The notes under the pieces: model-generated
The model's input: the letters and a program-made list of their open reading frames with translations, nothing else
The model's database searches: none
What the model was told of the DNA's origin: nothing
From: Mycolicibacterium mengxianglii
GTDB lineage: Bacteria; Actinomycetota; Actinomycetes; Mycobacteriales; Mycobacteriaceae
DNA: 64,000 nucleotides
Reading direction: 5' to 3'
NCBI RefSeq assembly: GCF_015710575.1
Contig: NZ_CP065373.1
Coordinates: forward strand, 4,774,001-4,838,000
In this document: positions 38,273 through 47,425 of the stretch, piece by piece
Layout: the number at the start of each line of letters is the position of its first letter
Position numbering within the stretch: position 1 is the first letter of the stretch
Program-made: the position numbers and the translations under genes

Positions 38273-39922
38273 ATGACTGACGGACCCCTGATCGTCCAGT
38301 CCGACAAAACGGTGCTGCTCGAGGTCGACCACGAGCTGGCGGGCGCTGCCCGCGCCGCCATCGCCCCGTTCGCCGAGCTGGAGCGGGCCCCCGAGCACAT
38401 CCACACCTACCGGATCACCCCACTGGCGCTGTGGAATGCGCGCGCCGCCGGCCATGACGCCGAGCAGGTGGTCGACGCGCTGGTGAGCTTCTCCCGGTAC
38501 GCCGTGCCCCAGCCTCTGCTCGTCGACATCGTCGACACCATGGCCCGCTACGGCCGGCTGCAGCTGGTCAAGAGCCCAGTGCACGGGCTGGTCCTGGTGA
38601 GCCTGGATCGCGCGGTGCTCGAAGAGGTGATGCGCAACAAGAAGATCGCGCCCATGCTGGGTGCCCGCATCGACGACGACACCGTGATTGTGCATGCCAG
38701 CGAGCGCGGCCACATCAAGCAGATCCTGTTGAAGATCGGCTGGCCCGCTGAGGACCTCGCCGGCTACGTCAACGGCGAAGCCCACCCGATCACGCTGGCT
38801 CAGGACGGCTGGCACCTGCGCGATTACCAGGAGATGGCTGCCGATTCGTTCTGGGCGGGTGGCTCCGGTGTGGTGGTGCTGCCCTGTGGGGCGGGCAAGA
38901 CGCTGGTGGGTGCGGCGGCCATGGCCAAGGCCGGCGCGACGACGCTGATCCTGGTCACCAATACGGTGGCCGGGCGGCAGTGGAAGCGTGAGCTGATCGC
39001 GCGCACGTCGTTGACCGAGGAGGAGATCGGCGAGTATTCCGGTGAGCGTAAGGAGATCCGACCGGTCACCATTGCGACCTATCAGGTGATCACCCGCCGC
39101 ACCAAGGGCGAGTACAAGCACCTGGAGCTGTTCGACAGCCGCGACTGGGGTCTGATCATCTACGACGAGGTGCACCTGCTTCCCGCACCGGTGTTCCGGA
39201 TGACCGCCGACCTGCAGTCCCGGCGCCGTCTCGGACTCACGGCCACGCTGATCCGGGAGGACGGCCGCGAAGGTGACGTGTTCTCCCTCATCGGCCCCAA
39301 GCGCTACGACGCACCGTGGAAGGACATCGAAGCGCAGGGCTGGATCGCCCCGGCCGAGTGCATCGAAGTCCGCGTCACGATGACCGAGAACGAGCGGATG
39401 CTCTACGCCGTGGCCGAACCCGAGGAGCGCTACAAGCTCTGTGCCACCGCGCATTCCAAGATCGCAGTGATCAAGTCCATCCTGGAACGTCACCCGAGCG
39501 AGCCCACGCTGGTGATCGGCGCCTATCTCGATCAGCTCGACGAACTCGGCACCGAACTGAACGCCCCGGTGATCCAGGGCTCGACCAAGAACGCCGAACG
39601 CGAGATCCTGTTCGACCAGTTCCGGCGCGGCGAGATCCGCACCCTGGTGGTGTCCAAGGTCGCCAACTTCTCCATTGATCTGCCGGAAGCCTCAGTGGCG
39701 GTTCAGGTTTCAGGCACCTTCGGGTCTCGGCAGGAGGAGGCCCAGCGGCTGGGCCGGCTGCTACGCCCCAAGGCCGACGGCGGTGGTGCGGTGTTCTATA
39801 GCGTGGTCGCCCGCGACAGCCTCGATGCGGAGTATGCCGCGCACCGCCAGCGCTTCCTGGCCGAGCAGGGCTACGGCTACGTGATCAAGGACGCCGACGA
39901 CCTGCTGGGCCCGGCGATCTAG
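38273..39922 (+). CDS. XPB-type DNA repair helicase
   Basis: Superfamily 2 helicase of 549 residues, bacterial homologue of eukaryotic XPB/ERCC3 (Rv0861c). An N-terminal helicase-C-like damage-recognition region (PFAELERAPEHIHTYRITPL) precedes the motor: Q-like RDYQEMAADSFW, Walker A LPCGAGKTLVG (about residues 203-213), DEVH box LIIYDEVHLLPAP, motif III LTATLIREDGREGDV, and VI RQEEAQRLGRLLRPK. It would unwind DNA 3' to 5' at lesions. The upstream helicase-associated gene is probably its partner. Confidence 0.93.
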   Translation: MTDGPLIVQSDKTVLLEVDHELAGAARAAIAPFAELERAPEHIHTYRITPLALWNARAAGHDAEQVVDALVSFSRYAVPQPLLVDIVDTMARYGRLQLVKSPVHGLVLVSLDRAVLEEVMRNKKIAPMLGARIDDDTVIVHASERGHIKQILLKIGWPAEDLAGYVNGEAHPITLAQDGWHLRDYQEMAADSFWAGGSGVVVLPCGAGKTLVGAAAMAKAGATTLILVTNTVAGRQWKRELIARTSLTEEEIGEYSGERKEIRPVTIATYQVITRRTKGEYKHLELFDSRDWGLIIYDEVHLLPAPVFRMTADLQSRRRLGLTATLIREDGREGDVFSLIGPKRYDAPWKDIEAQGWIAPAECIEVRVTMTENERMLYAVAEPEERYKLCATAHSKIAVIKSILERHPSEPTLVIGAYLDQLDELGTELNAPVIQGSTKNAEREILFDQFRRGEIRTLVVSKVANFSIDLPEASVAVQVSGTFGSRQEEAQRLGRLLRPKADGGGAVFYSVVARDSLDAEYAAHRQRFLAEQGYGYVIKDADDLLGPAI

Positions 39923-39938
39923 GAGTCGTGCGGCGCCG

Positions 39939-40415
39939 TCAGACGGCGGCGACCGCGGCCTCCAGCTCAGCCACCACGATCTTGCGCATGCCCATCATCG
40001 CGGCGGTCGCCGCGGCGGACCGCGCTGGGTCCGGATCCTCGATCAGCTCGTACAACCGTTCCGGCACGATCTGCCAACTCAACCCGTAGCGATCCTTGAG
40101 CCAGCCGCACTGGGACTCCTCGCCGCCGTCGACCAAGGCGGACCAGTAGTGGTCCACCTCGTCCTGATCGGCGCAGCGCACCTCGAAGGACACCGCCTCG
40201 GTGAAGCGGAACTCCGATCCCCCGTTGATGCCGAGGAACCGGTTGCCGTCGAGCACGAATGTCCCGTAGACGACCTCGCCGGAGCGGTCGGGGCCCGCAT
40301 CGGTCAGTCGGGTGAACCCCTCGATCTCGGAGTTCTGAAAGACCGTGGTGTAGAACTGTGCGGCTTCTTCGAGGTTGTTGTCGAACCACAGGCAGGGAGT
40401 GATCGTTGTCGTCAT
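39939..40415 (-). CDS. PhnB-like VOC family protein
   Basis: Protein of 158 residues of the 3-demethylubiquinone-9 3-methyltransferase-like (PhnB) VOC group: ITPCLWFDNNLEEAAQFYTT, VFQNSEIEG, EVRCADQDEVDHYWSALVDG, and GWLKDRYGLSWQIVPERL, all typical. Enzymatic activity in this group is mostly undefined. It is convergent with the XPB helicase gene. A decayed relative of the same family lies beyond the MFS gene at 42045-42145, so this segment was probably duplicated or interrupted. The 175 bases upstream to 40591 hold no gene I can identify. Confidence 0.85.
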   Translation of the reverse strand: MTTTITPCLWFDNNLEEAAQFYTTVFQNSEIEGFTRLTDAGPDRSGEVVYGTFVLDGNRFLGINGGSEFRFTEAVSFEVRCADQDEVDHYWSALVDGGEESQCGWLKDRYGLSWQIVPERLYELIEDPDPARSAAATAAMMGMRKIVVAELEAAVAAV

Positions 40416-40591
40416 ACCCGGGCAGACCTCCGCCGGGATACAAAGTCATCGCAGCCTGGACCTGACTAGCTCAGCGCTTGGTGACCATCTCGATCCAGGC
40501 GTCCCCGACGCCCACCAGAGCGACAGCAGCCCGAGGAAATGACGGCGGTTGGCGTCCACCCCGCGGTTGTATCCGGTCATCGCGATGAAGG

Positions 40592-41953
40592 TCAGGCCGG
40601 CGTCGTCACGTCTTCCAGGGACGTGTCCTTGGTCTCGTGCATCAGGAGCAAGGCGATGAAGGTCAGCACCGCGGCCGACATCAGGTAAACCCCCACCCAG
40701 CCGACCCCGTAGCTGGTGGCCAGCCAGGTCGCGATGAACGGCGCGACCGCGGCACCCAGAATGCTGGCCACGTTGTAGGAGATCCCTGACCCGGTGTAGC
40801 GGACATTGGTGGGGAACAGTTCCGGCAGCACGGCACTCATCGGCCCGAACGTCAGCCCCATCAACGTCATCCCGATCACCAGGAACAGCAGCGTCTTGCC
40901 TTCGCTGGCCTCCCCGGACCCGAGCAGCAGCCCGAACGAGGCACCGAAGACGATGATCCCCCCGGTGACCACCAGCAGCGTGCGGCGGCGCCCGAACTTG
41001 TCGGCCAGCAGACCCGTCACCGGAAGAGCGCCGGCGAAGAACAGCACGCTGATGAGCTGCAGGTAGAGGAAGTCGACGTAGCCGAAGCCCAACCCGGTCC
41101 CTTCAGGTGGACGCTTGCCGGTGCCGTAGCTCAGTGCCCAGGTCGTGACGATGTAGAACAAGGTGTACGTCGCCAGCATGACAAAGGTGCCGATGATGAG
41201 CTGGCGCCAGTTGTTGCGGAACACCTGGGTCACAGGCGCTTTCACCCGTTCCCCGCGCTCGACCGCGCGGGCGAACACCGGTGTCTCGGTGAGGCGCAAT
41301 CGAACGTAGAGGCCGATCGCGACCATGATCGAGCTGAGCAGGAACGGAACGCGCCAGCCCCACGTGAGGAACGCGCCGTCCAGGTCGGGCTTGGTGTTGC
41401 TGTGCCCCAGGGTGATGATGAGGATCAGGAACAGGCCGTTGGCGAGCAGGAACCCGAATGGCGCGCCGAGCTGTGGCCACATCGCCGCCCAGGCCCGTCG
41501 ACCGGGCTTCGCGGTTTCTGTGGCCAGCAGCGCCGCGCCACTCCACTCACCGCCGAGGGCCAGCCCCTGGGCGAACCGCATCACTGCCAGTAAGGCCGGC
41601 GCCAGCACCCCGATCTGGGCGTAGGTGGGCAGCAGCCCGATCGCGAAGGTGGCGATGCCCATCGTGAGCAGCGACCCGACCAGCGTGGCCTTGCGGCCCA
41701 CCCGATCGCCGAAATGCCCGAACAGGATGGACCCGAGAGGGCGTGCGACGAACGCCAGCCCGAACGTGGCCAGCGATGCCAGCAGGGCCGCGGTGCCGTC
41801 GCCCTTCGGGAAGAACAGATGCGGGAACACCGACACCGCCGCGGTGGCATAGATGTAGAAGTCGAAGAACTCAATGGTGGTGCCCACCATCGAGGCCACG
41901 ACGATGCGGCTGCGCGGAACCCCGTCGACCACATTCGCTTCGGTCGTGCTCAT
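40592..41953 (-). CDS. MFS transporter, metabolite:H+ symporter (ShiA-like)
   Basis: Permease of 453 residues and twelve spans in the MHS subfamily of MFS (ShiA/ProP/KgtP type), taking up organic acids or compatible solutes with protons. Marker sequences: MVGTTIEFFDFYIYATAAV in TM1, FGHFGDRVGRKATLVGSLL, RFAQGLALGGEWSGAALLAT, and a second-half LADKFGRRRTLLV. ATG 41953 is taken as start because MHS proteins begin just before the RSRIVVASMVGTT segment. It has no evident operon partner. Substrate unknown. Confidence 0.88.
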   Translation of the reverse strand: MSTTEANVVDGVPRSRIVVASMVGTTIEFFDFYIYATAAVSVFPHLFFPKGDGTAALLASLATFGLAFVARPLGSILFGHFGDRVGRKATLVGSLLTMGIATFAIGLLPTYAQIGVLAPALLAVMRFAQGLALGGEWSGAALLATETAKPGRRAWAAMWPQLGAPFGFLLANGLFLILIITLGHSNTKPDLDGAFLTWGWRVPFLLSSIMVAIGLYVRLRLTETPVFARAVERGERVKAPVTQVFRNNWRQLIIGTFVMLATYTLFYIVTTWALSYGTGKRPPEGTGLGFGYVDFLYLQLISVLFFAGALPVTGLLADKFGRRRTLLVVTGGIIVFGASFGLLLGSGEASEGKTLLFLVIGMTLMGLTFGPMSAVLPELFPTNVRYTGSGISYNVASILGAAVAPFIATWLATSYGVGWVGVYLMSAAVLTFIALLLMHETKDTSLEDVTTPA

Positions 41954-42044
41954 CAGCCCTCGTCCCTGTCCGGTCACTTTCCGACCAAGGCATCCTGGCA
42001 GGTGGCCCAATCAGAAGGGTTGTCGGGTCACGCCTTCGCGACGG

Positions 42045-42145
42045 CTGACTTTGAGCCAACCGCACCGCGTTTCCTCGCCACCCCGGTCAGCGGTGACCAG
42101 TAGTAGTCGACTTCGGCCTGGTCGGGCGCAGCGCACCTCGATCAG
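42045..42145 (-). pseudogene. PhnB-like VOC gene fragment
   Basis: Reading the minus strand, EVRCA, then (one base shifted) AEVDYYWSPL, then GGEETRCGWLK reproduce in order the middle of the intact PhnB-like protein at 39939 (EVRCADQDEVDHYWSALVDG and GGEESQCGWLK). Both reading-frame changes and loss of both ends show it is dead. It lies between the MFS start and the thiolase stop. Confidence 0.7.
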
Positions 42146-42160
42146 GGGCTCAACTCATCG

Positions 42161-43306
42161 CTAGAGGCTGACGATGGTCGCCGAGGCGGTGCCGGGTGCA
42201 CCGTAGACCTGCGCCAGCCCGACTCGCGGCGAGCCGGGCACCTGACGCTCGCCGGCTTCCCCTCGGAGCTGGCGAACGAGTTCGTGCATCTGCCGCAGAC
42301 CCGACGCGCCGATGGGCTCGCCGTTGGCGATCAGGCCGCCGTCGGTGTTGACCGGGATCCGCCCGTTGATCTCGGTGGCACCGTCGATCAGCAGCTTCTC
42401 CTGCTCGCCGTCGGCGCACAGCCCGGTCTCGGCCATGTGGATCACCTCAGCACCGGCGTCGGTGTCCTGCAGCTGTGCGATGTCGACGTCCTCGGGTCCG
42501 ATCCCGGCGGCTTCGTAGGCGGCCTTCGCCGCATACACCGTCGGCGAGGGGTCCTCGTCGAGCGGCGCGGACGTGGCGTGCACCTCGTAGGCGCCGAAGG
42601 TGCGGGTGCGAATCTCGCTGGCGCGCACGTAGACCGGCTTGTCGGTGTACTTGTGCGCGATATCGGCGCGGCACATGATGACCGCGGCCGCGCCCTCGTC
42701 CGGCGCGCAGAACATGTACTGCCGCAGCGGGTAGTTCAGCACCGGCGAGGCCATGATCTCGTCGACGGATATTTCCTTGCGCCGGAACGCATTCGGATTC
42801 AGCTCACCATTGCGGAAGTTCTTGTTGGCCACCCGCGCCAGCGTCTCCTCGGAGATGTTGTGCTTGTGGATGTAGTGGTTGGCCTTCATCCCGAAGAATT
42901 TGGTGGTGACGAACTGGCCGTTCTCGGCATACCACTGCGGCAGCGCCAACTTCGCCGGGTCGTCGGTGAACGCACCACGCGGGTGCTTGTCCAGACCGAT
43001 GGCAATGCCGATGTCGTATTTGCCCAGCCTGATGGTGTCGGCGGTCTGCTGGATGGCGCTGGCCGAGGTGGCGCAGGCGTTGAAGACGTTGGTGAAGGTG
43101 ATGCCGGTCAGGCCGACCAGGCGGGTGACCGCATCGGGGTTGGACACCTCGTAGCTGCCACCGAAGCCGAACTGGATGTCCTTCCAGCTCACTCCCGCGT
43201 CCTTGAGCGCCAGCTGAATCGCCTCGGCGCCCATCTGCATGGCCGTCTTGTCGAACCGGCCGAACGGGTGCAGGCCGACACCGATGATCGCGACGTCATT
43301 CGTCAT
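42161..43306 (-). CDS. SCP2/lipid-transfer-type thiolase
   Basis: Thiolase-superfamily protein of 381 residues of the SCPx/lipid-transfer group: VAIIGVGLHPFGRFDKTAMQ, the nucleophile-loop sequence NVFNACATSASAIQQTADTI with Cys, and the C-terminal NTDGGLIANGEPIGASGLRQ in place of the classical thiolase GGGMG arrangement. This group acts in side-chain degradation of sterols or other branched acyl-CoAs, often as a thiolase or retro-aldolase with a DUF35 partner. Such a partner precedes it here with a four-base ATGA overlap, which supports a hetero-complex. Confidence 0.87.
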   Translation of the reverse strand: MTNDVAIIGVGLHPFGRFDKTAMQMGAEAIQLALKDAGVSWKDIQFGFGGSYEVSNPDAVTRLVGLTGITFTNVFNACATSASAIQQTADTIRLGKYDIGIAIGLDKHPRGAFTDDPAKLALPQWYAENGQFVTTKFFGMKANHYIHKHNISEETLARVANKNFRNGELNPNAFRRKEISVDEIMASPVLNYPLRQYMFCAPDEGAAAVIMCRADIAHKYTDKPVYVRASEIRTRTFGAYEVHATSAPLDEDPSPTVYAAKAAYEAAGIGPEDVDIAQLQDTDAGAEVIHMAETGLCADGEQEKLLIDGATEINGRIPVNTDGGLIANGEPIGASGLRQMHELVRQLRGEAGERQVPGSPRVGLAQVYGAPGTASATIVSL

Positions 43307-43731
43307 CGAAGTTCCCCTTGAACCGGCTGGAACGCGAAGGTGACGACCTCGGTGCCGTCAGCGTCAGTGGTGAACGGGATCATCGTCAGCTCGACCTCCT
43401 GGCCGAACTGCAGCTTGGCCGGGTCGTTCTCGGTGAGCCGACCCTCCACGCGAATGATGTCCCCTAGCTGGACGAGTCCCACCCCGAACGGCACGAAGTC
43501 CTTGCCGGTGGGGCCGGCGTACGGCGCCCCGGGCGGGAAGCCCTGGGTGGTCCAGGCGATGACGGTTCCGCGGCGCGGCAGCAACAACTCCGACATCTGG
43601 TCACTACTGCACTTCGGGCAATAGTCCTGCACGGGAAATGTTGTGGCTGAGCAGCTTTCACACCTGCTACCGATCAGCTGGGGGTTCTCATCCGGCCAGG
43701 TCGAGATCTCTGGCGCGAGGGCCTTCTGCAT
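43303..43731 (-). CDS. DUF35 OB-fold/zinc-ribbon protein
   Basis: Protein of 142 residues: an N-terminal rubredoxin-like zinc ribbon (GSRCESCSATTFPVQDYCPK followed by C) and a C-terminal OB-fold (GTVIAWTTQGFPPGAPYAGP, PFGVGLVQLGD, VEGRLTENDP). DUF35 proteins bind CoA or acyl groups and are partners of SCP2-type thiolases and aldolases (for example Ltp2/ChsH2 in sterol breakdown). ATG 43731 has GGAGG five bases upstream. Its stop overlaps the start of the thiolase gene. Confidence 0.87.
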   Translation of the reverse strand: MQKALAPEISTWPDENPQLIGSRCESCSATTFPVQDYCPKCSSDQMSELLLPRRGTVIAWTTQGFPPGAPYAGPTGKDFVPFGVGLVQLGDIIRVEGRLTENDPAKLQFGQEVELTMIPFTTDADGTEVVTFAFQPVQGELR

Positions 43732-43851
43732 CGAGCATCCTCCGCACTGCGAAACCAATAATCCGCTTTCGAAATCGTACAATACAGTTTCCTCAACCGA
43801 AAATGGCATTCTCATACGGACGTGGGGTCGTCGCGAGTGCCTCGGTAGGTG

Positions 43852-44844
43852 TTACTGCAGCGCGGGGATGACCTCGCGTTCAAAGAGTTCGATACCCGAG
43901 CGGTCATACGCCGCTTCGGGGAAGTAGCAGATCACGTATTCGCAGCCCAGGCCCTTCAACCGCTGCAGGGTCTCGATCACCTGCTCGGTGGTACCGGCGC
44001 CGGACGCCGGCGTGCTCATCGAGGACACCATGGCGTCGGTCGCCTCGTCCCCGGCGACCCCACTGAGGCGGGCGCGCACCCGCTCGAGGCGTCGTTTGAC
44101 CTCGGCCTCGGACTCCCCGATCACGGTGTTGAGGTTGGCCGACCGCACGATCGCGTCGAAGTCGGTGCCCACATCGCGGCAGTGCCCGGCCAGTATTTGC
44201 GACTTGTGCTCGAAACCGTCGGGCTCAGAGGTGAAGTTGGTGTACTGCGCGTACTTCGCCGCGATCCGCAGTGTCACCTTCTCCCCGCCACCGGCGATCC
44301 ACAGCGGGATCCCGCCGTCCTGCAGCGGCCTGGGGGCCACGATCGCGCCGTCCACCTGATAGTGCTCACCGGCGAAGGTGACCACCCCGTCCCGCCAGGC
44401 ATCGCGCATGATCTGCACACCCTCGTCGAGCCGGGCCAACCGCACCCCTGCCGACGGGAAACCGTAACCGTAGGCGCGCCACTCGTGTTCGTACCAGCCG
44501 CCGCCGATGCCCATCTGGATGCGTCCGCCGGAGATGATGTCGGCGGTAGCGGCGACCTTGGCCAGGTACGCGGGGTTGCGATAGCTCATCGCAGTGCACA
44601 TCTGCCCGAGCTTGATGCGGGAGGTCGTCGCCGCATATGCCGACATCAGTGACCAGGCTTCGTGGGTGGCCTCCCCCGTGGGCACCGGCACCGTGTGGAA
44701 ATGGTCGTAGACCCATAGCGAATCCCAGGCGTCCCCGCCGTCGGCGTAGGAGGCCAGGCCACTCATCACCGCCCACTGTTCTGCGGGGTCGATTCCGACC
44801 AGATCCAGACGCCAGCCTTGCGGGATGAACAATCCGAAGCGCAT
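43852..44844 (-). CDS. LLM class F420-dependent oxidoreductase
   Basis: Luciferase-like TIM-barrel protein of 330 residues. MRFGLFIPQGWRLDL, YADGGDAWDSLWVYDHFHTV, RIKLGQMCTAMSYRNPAYLA, ATADIISGGRIQMGIGGGWY and PLWIAGGGEKVTLRIAAKYA are typical of the actinobacterial F420-dependent subgroup; the substrate cannot be inferred. ATG 44844 starts directly at the first barrel strand; upstream sequence in frame is not coding-like. It lies about 120 bases upstream of the DUF35-thiolase pair on the same strand and may belong to the same transcript. Confidence 0.85.
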   Translation of the reverse strand: MRFGLFIPQGWRLDLVGIDPAEQWAVMSGLASYADGGDAWDSLWVYDHFHTVPVPTGEATHEAWSLMSAYAATTSRIKLGQMCTAMSYRNPAYLAKVAATADIISGGRIQMGIGGGWYEHEWRAYGYGFPSAGVRLARLDEGVQIMRDAWRDGVVTFAGEHYQVDGAIVAPRPLQDGGIPLWIAGGGEKVTLRIAAKYAQYTNFTSEPDGFEHKSQILAGHCRDVGTDFDAIVRSANLNTVIGESEAEVKRRLERVRARLSGVAGDEATDAMVSSMSTPASGAGTTEQVIETLQRLKGLGCEYVICYFPEAAYDRSGIELFEREVIPALQ

Positions 44845-45290
44845 GGCTGTCGACTCTAGCGCCGCAAACCGTCTCCACAACAGCACCCGGTCGGTAATTC
44901 GCCAGAGTTCGCGGCGCAAGTGAGTATTGATCAACAGCGACTGGCAGGTCGACTCTGCGGCAGGGGCGGCTATGAAGACGCGATGGGCTACGGCCTGTCG
45001 CTGACCCGCACCCCGATGGGTCCCGCAGGAGGTGCTGCGTCGTCATCCACACCGGAGATGGCGCCACCGTGATCGCCAAGCCGGGCAAGGGCCCAATAAC
45101 CGTGGGTACGAATGCTGGTGTTCTCGGATGCCACTGGTGCCACCGATTACGCCAATCACGTTGCGGCGCTGAACATATTCACCACGCAGGGCGGGGTGTT
45201 CGACGCACACGCCCCAAGCATCGAGGCGTTCGGCCGGCTGCGTTGCGCGGGGTCCGAAATATTGTCGGAACCCTCTGTGATGATGGGGTC
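44845..45290. other. Intergenic region, no gene identified
   Basis: About 445 bases between the divergent LLM and 13E12 genes. Short open pieces with coding-like composition exist (for example plus strand near 45112-45250, reading FSDATGATDYANHVAALNIF), but I do not recognise any family and frames change. It may hold debris from insertion of the 13E12 element plus promoters for both genes. Confidence 0.4.
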
Positions 45291-46562
45291 ATGTCTTCGA
45301 CCGCAACATCTTTCGCCGACGCTGGGGTGTCCCCAGCGCAGCGGCTCGAGGTGTTGTTCGACGAGCTCGCGGAATTGACCGGACAGCGCAACGCTATCGA
45401 CGGCCGGATTGTGGAGATCGTCGCCGAGGTCGACCGCGACGGATTGTGGGGTAACACCGGCGCGCGGTCGGTGGCGGCGTTGGTGGCCTGGAAGGCCGGG
45501 GTATCCCCGAACACCGCCAAGATGATCACAAGTGTCGCGCGCCGCCTCGAAGAGTTCCCACGCTGCGTCGCCGGCATGCGGGAAGGGCGCTTGTCGTTGG
45601 ATCAGATCGGCGTCATCGCCGACCGCGCCGCCCACGGATCCGACGCCCACTACGCCGAATTGGCGGCCAGCGCGACCGTCAATCAATTGCGTACCGCGGT
45701 CAAGTTGGAACCGCGGCCCCAACCCGAACTCGACACCGAACACGACACCGAACCCGCGCCGCGACCGGAACCGCCGCGGTCGATCACCCAGACCTCCGAT
45801 GACCAGTCGACCACCTGGCACATCACCTTGCCCCATGACGAAGCGGCCACCTTCGACGCCGCGCTGCAGTCACACCAGGATGCGCTGGTCGCCGCCTGGA
45901 AGCGTGACCACGAAGGCGGGTCGCAGACCACCCCGCCGTTGCCCAACGCTGTCGATGGCTTCATGAGTCTGGTACGGGCGGGGTGGGACTCCGACGTCGC
46001 TGCCCGGCCGCACGGGCAGCGCACCACCGTCGTCGTGCACCTCGATGTCGAGAAGCGGGTCGCCGCGCTGCACCTGGGGCCGCTGCTCACCGACGACGAA
46101 CGCCGGTATCTGACTTGCGATGCCACCTGCGAGGTTTGGTTCGAACGACACGGACAGCTCATCGGATCCGGGCGGGAAACCCGGTCGATCAGCCGTCGCC
46201 TGCGCCGGGCCCTCGAGCACCGCGACCGCTGCTGCGTGGTGCCCGGCTGCGGCGCCACCCGCGGTCTGCACGCCCATCACATCCGGCACTGGGAAGACGG
46301 TGGACACACTGAACTGTCCAACCTGGTGCTGCTGTGCCCCTACCACCACCGACTGCATCACGCCGGTGCCATCACCATCACCGGACCCGCCGGGGACCTG
46401 GTGGTCACCGATGCTGCGGGCCGGCAGCTCACCGCGGGATCGCTGGCACGTCCCCCGACCACACCCCCACCCGACGTTGCGCCGTGTTCCGGACCTACCG
46501 GAGAACGCGCCGACTGGTGGTGGTACCAGCCTTTCCAACCGCAGCCACCGCCGACGGACTAA
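45291..46562 (+). CDS. HNH endonuclease domain protein, 13E12 repeat family
   Basis: Protein of 423 residues of the mycobacterial REP13E12/DUF222 family. The N-terminal DUF222 domain spans roughly residues 10-330 (LEVLFDELAELTGQRNAIDG, VAALVAWKAGVSPNTAKMIT, RCVAGMREGRLSLDQIGVIA); the C-terminal HNH nuclease motif is complete: CCVVPGCG, then LHAHHIRHWEDGGHTELSNL and CPYHHRLHH. These genes occur in multiple copies in mycobacterial genomes and are associated with phage-like integration sites; their function is unsettled. ATG 45291 gives the family start. Confidence 0.9.
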   Translation: MSSTATSFADAGVSPAQRLEVLFDELAELTGQRNAIDGRIVEIVAEVDRDGLWGNTGARSVAALVAWKAGVSPNTAKMITSVARRLEEFPRCVAGMREGRLSLDQIGVIADRAAHGSDAHYAELAASATVNQLRTAVKLEPRPQPELDTEHDTEPAPRPEPPRSITQTSDDQSTTWHITLPHDEAATFDAALQSHQDALVAAWKRDHEGGSQTTPPLPNAVDGFMSLVRAGWDSDVAARPHGQRTTVVVHLDVEKRVAALHLGPLLTDDERRYLTCDATCEVWFERHGQLIGSGRETRSISRRLRRALEHRDRCCVVPGCGATRGLHAHHIRHWEDGGHTELSNLVLLCPYHHRLHHAGAITITGPAGDLVVTDAAGRQLTAGSLARPPTTPPPDVAPCSGPTGERADWWWYQPFQPQPPPTD

Positions 46563-46680
46563 CTGTTCACGCCGAGGGTGGCGAGGCCCGCCCGTGACGG
46601 CGGCGCTGCGCAGGTTGTATGACGCGATTCGGATGCCCGACTATCCCGTGCCTGCCGGTCGACGTGGCTAGCCTGGCCCC

Positions 46681-47106
46681 ATGGCACTTTCGAAGGACGA
46701 ACGGGAACAGTTCCTCGCCGAACCGCACATCGCGGCGTTGTCGGTGTACGCCGGTGACACCCGCGGCCCGCTGACAGTGCCGATCTGGTATCAGTACAGC
46801 CCCGGCGGTGAGCCATGGGTGCTCACCGGCGCGGGATCCCGCAAGGCCCGACTCATCGAGGCCACCGGGTTCTTCTCGCTCATGGTGGAACGTCTGGAGC
46901 CCACCACGAGGTACGTCGCTGTGGACGGAGCGGTCAGCCGCATCGAACCGGGTACCGACGCGCAGATGGAGGAGCTGGCGTACCGGTATCTCGACGACGT
47001 GGCCGCGCAGCGGTACCTGGAATTCGCCAAGGCGAATTTCGAGGACCACGTCGCGATCTATCTGCAGCCGCAGCACTGGGTGTCTGCGGATATGGGCAGC
47101 TTCTGA
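46681..47106 (+). CDS. PPOX-class flavin/F420-binding protein
   Basis: Protein of 141 residues with the split beta-barrel fold of pyridoxamine-phosphate-oxidase-like proteins: LAEPHIAALSVYAGDTRGPL, TVPIWYQYSPGGEPWVLTGA, GSRKARLIEATGFFSLMVER, YVAVDGAVSRIEPGTD. In mycobacteria many such proteins bind F420 or FMN and act as reductases or cofactor-storage proteins. The gene starts about 120 bases after the 13E12 gene. Specific substrate unknown. Confidence 0.8.
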   Translation: MALSKDEREQFLAEPHIAALSVYAGDTRGPLTVPIWYQYSPGGEPWVLTGAGSRKARLIEATGFFSLMVERLEPTTRYVAVDGAVSRIEPGTDAQMEELAYRYLDDVAAQRYLEFAKANFEDHVAIYLQPQHWVSADMGSF

Positions 47107-47143
47107 CGCGGACGTCGTCGCGGCGGCGGTTGTTCCGGGTGCT

Positions 47144-47307
47144 CTATCGCTTGGGCTTTTCGCCGTATTCGCGGTAGAGATCCGGGGTCCACGCGCACAC
47201 CGACCCGGCGAACTCCTCGCCCCGTATGCCGTCAAAAACGATATGCCATAACGTGTTTCGAACTCGTCATGGGTTTCGGGATCCAATGGTCCGGACGCGC
47301 AGACCAT
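47144..47307 (-). pseudogene. Acyl-CoA synthetase (AMP-binding) fragment
   Basis: The minus strand reads ASGPLDPETHDEFETRYGIS, FLTAYGA, then after a one-base frame change EEFAGSVCAWTPDLYREYGE and a stop at KPKR. This is the middle of an AMP-binding acyl-CoA synthetase around the conserved TAYGATEFAG motif. Everything before and after is missing. The surrounding 47107-47380 contains no other recognisable gene. Confidence 0.65.
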
Positions 47308-47382
47308 GGGACTGCAACGAACTCAGCCCGCTGCAAAGGTTCCGATAAAGCTTTCGGTCACTGCCGCATTGTGCACAGACAA

Positions 47383-47417
47383 CAAAGTCCCCGACACGCA
47401 TTGTGTCGGGGACTTTG
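47383..47417 (-). terminator. Perfect 15-bp stem hairpin after fadB
   Basis: caaagtccccgacac (47383-47397) and gtgtcggggactttg (47403-47417) pair perfectly around the five-base loop gcatt, nine bases past the fadB stop. This is the transcription terminator of the fadA-fadB operon by position and strength, although it has no T-run. Confidence 0.85.
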
Positions 47418-47425
47418 AGGTTCTG

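Noticed and set aside
40470..40591. Possible small minus-strand gene (MTGYNRGVDANRRHFLGLLS)
   Set aside because: Only about 36 codons, apparent frame change, no family recognised.
44940..45290. Coding-like pieces upstream of the 13E12 gene
   Set aside because: Frames shift and no family match could be recognised; left as intergenic debris.
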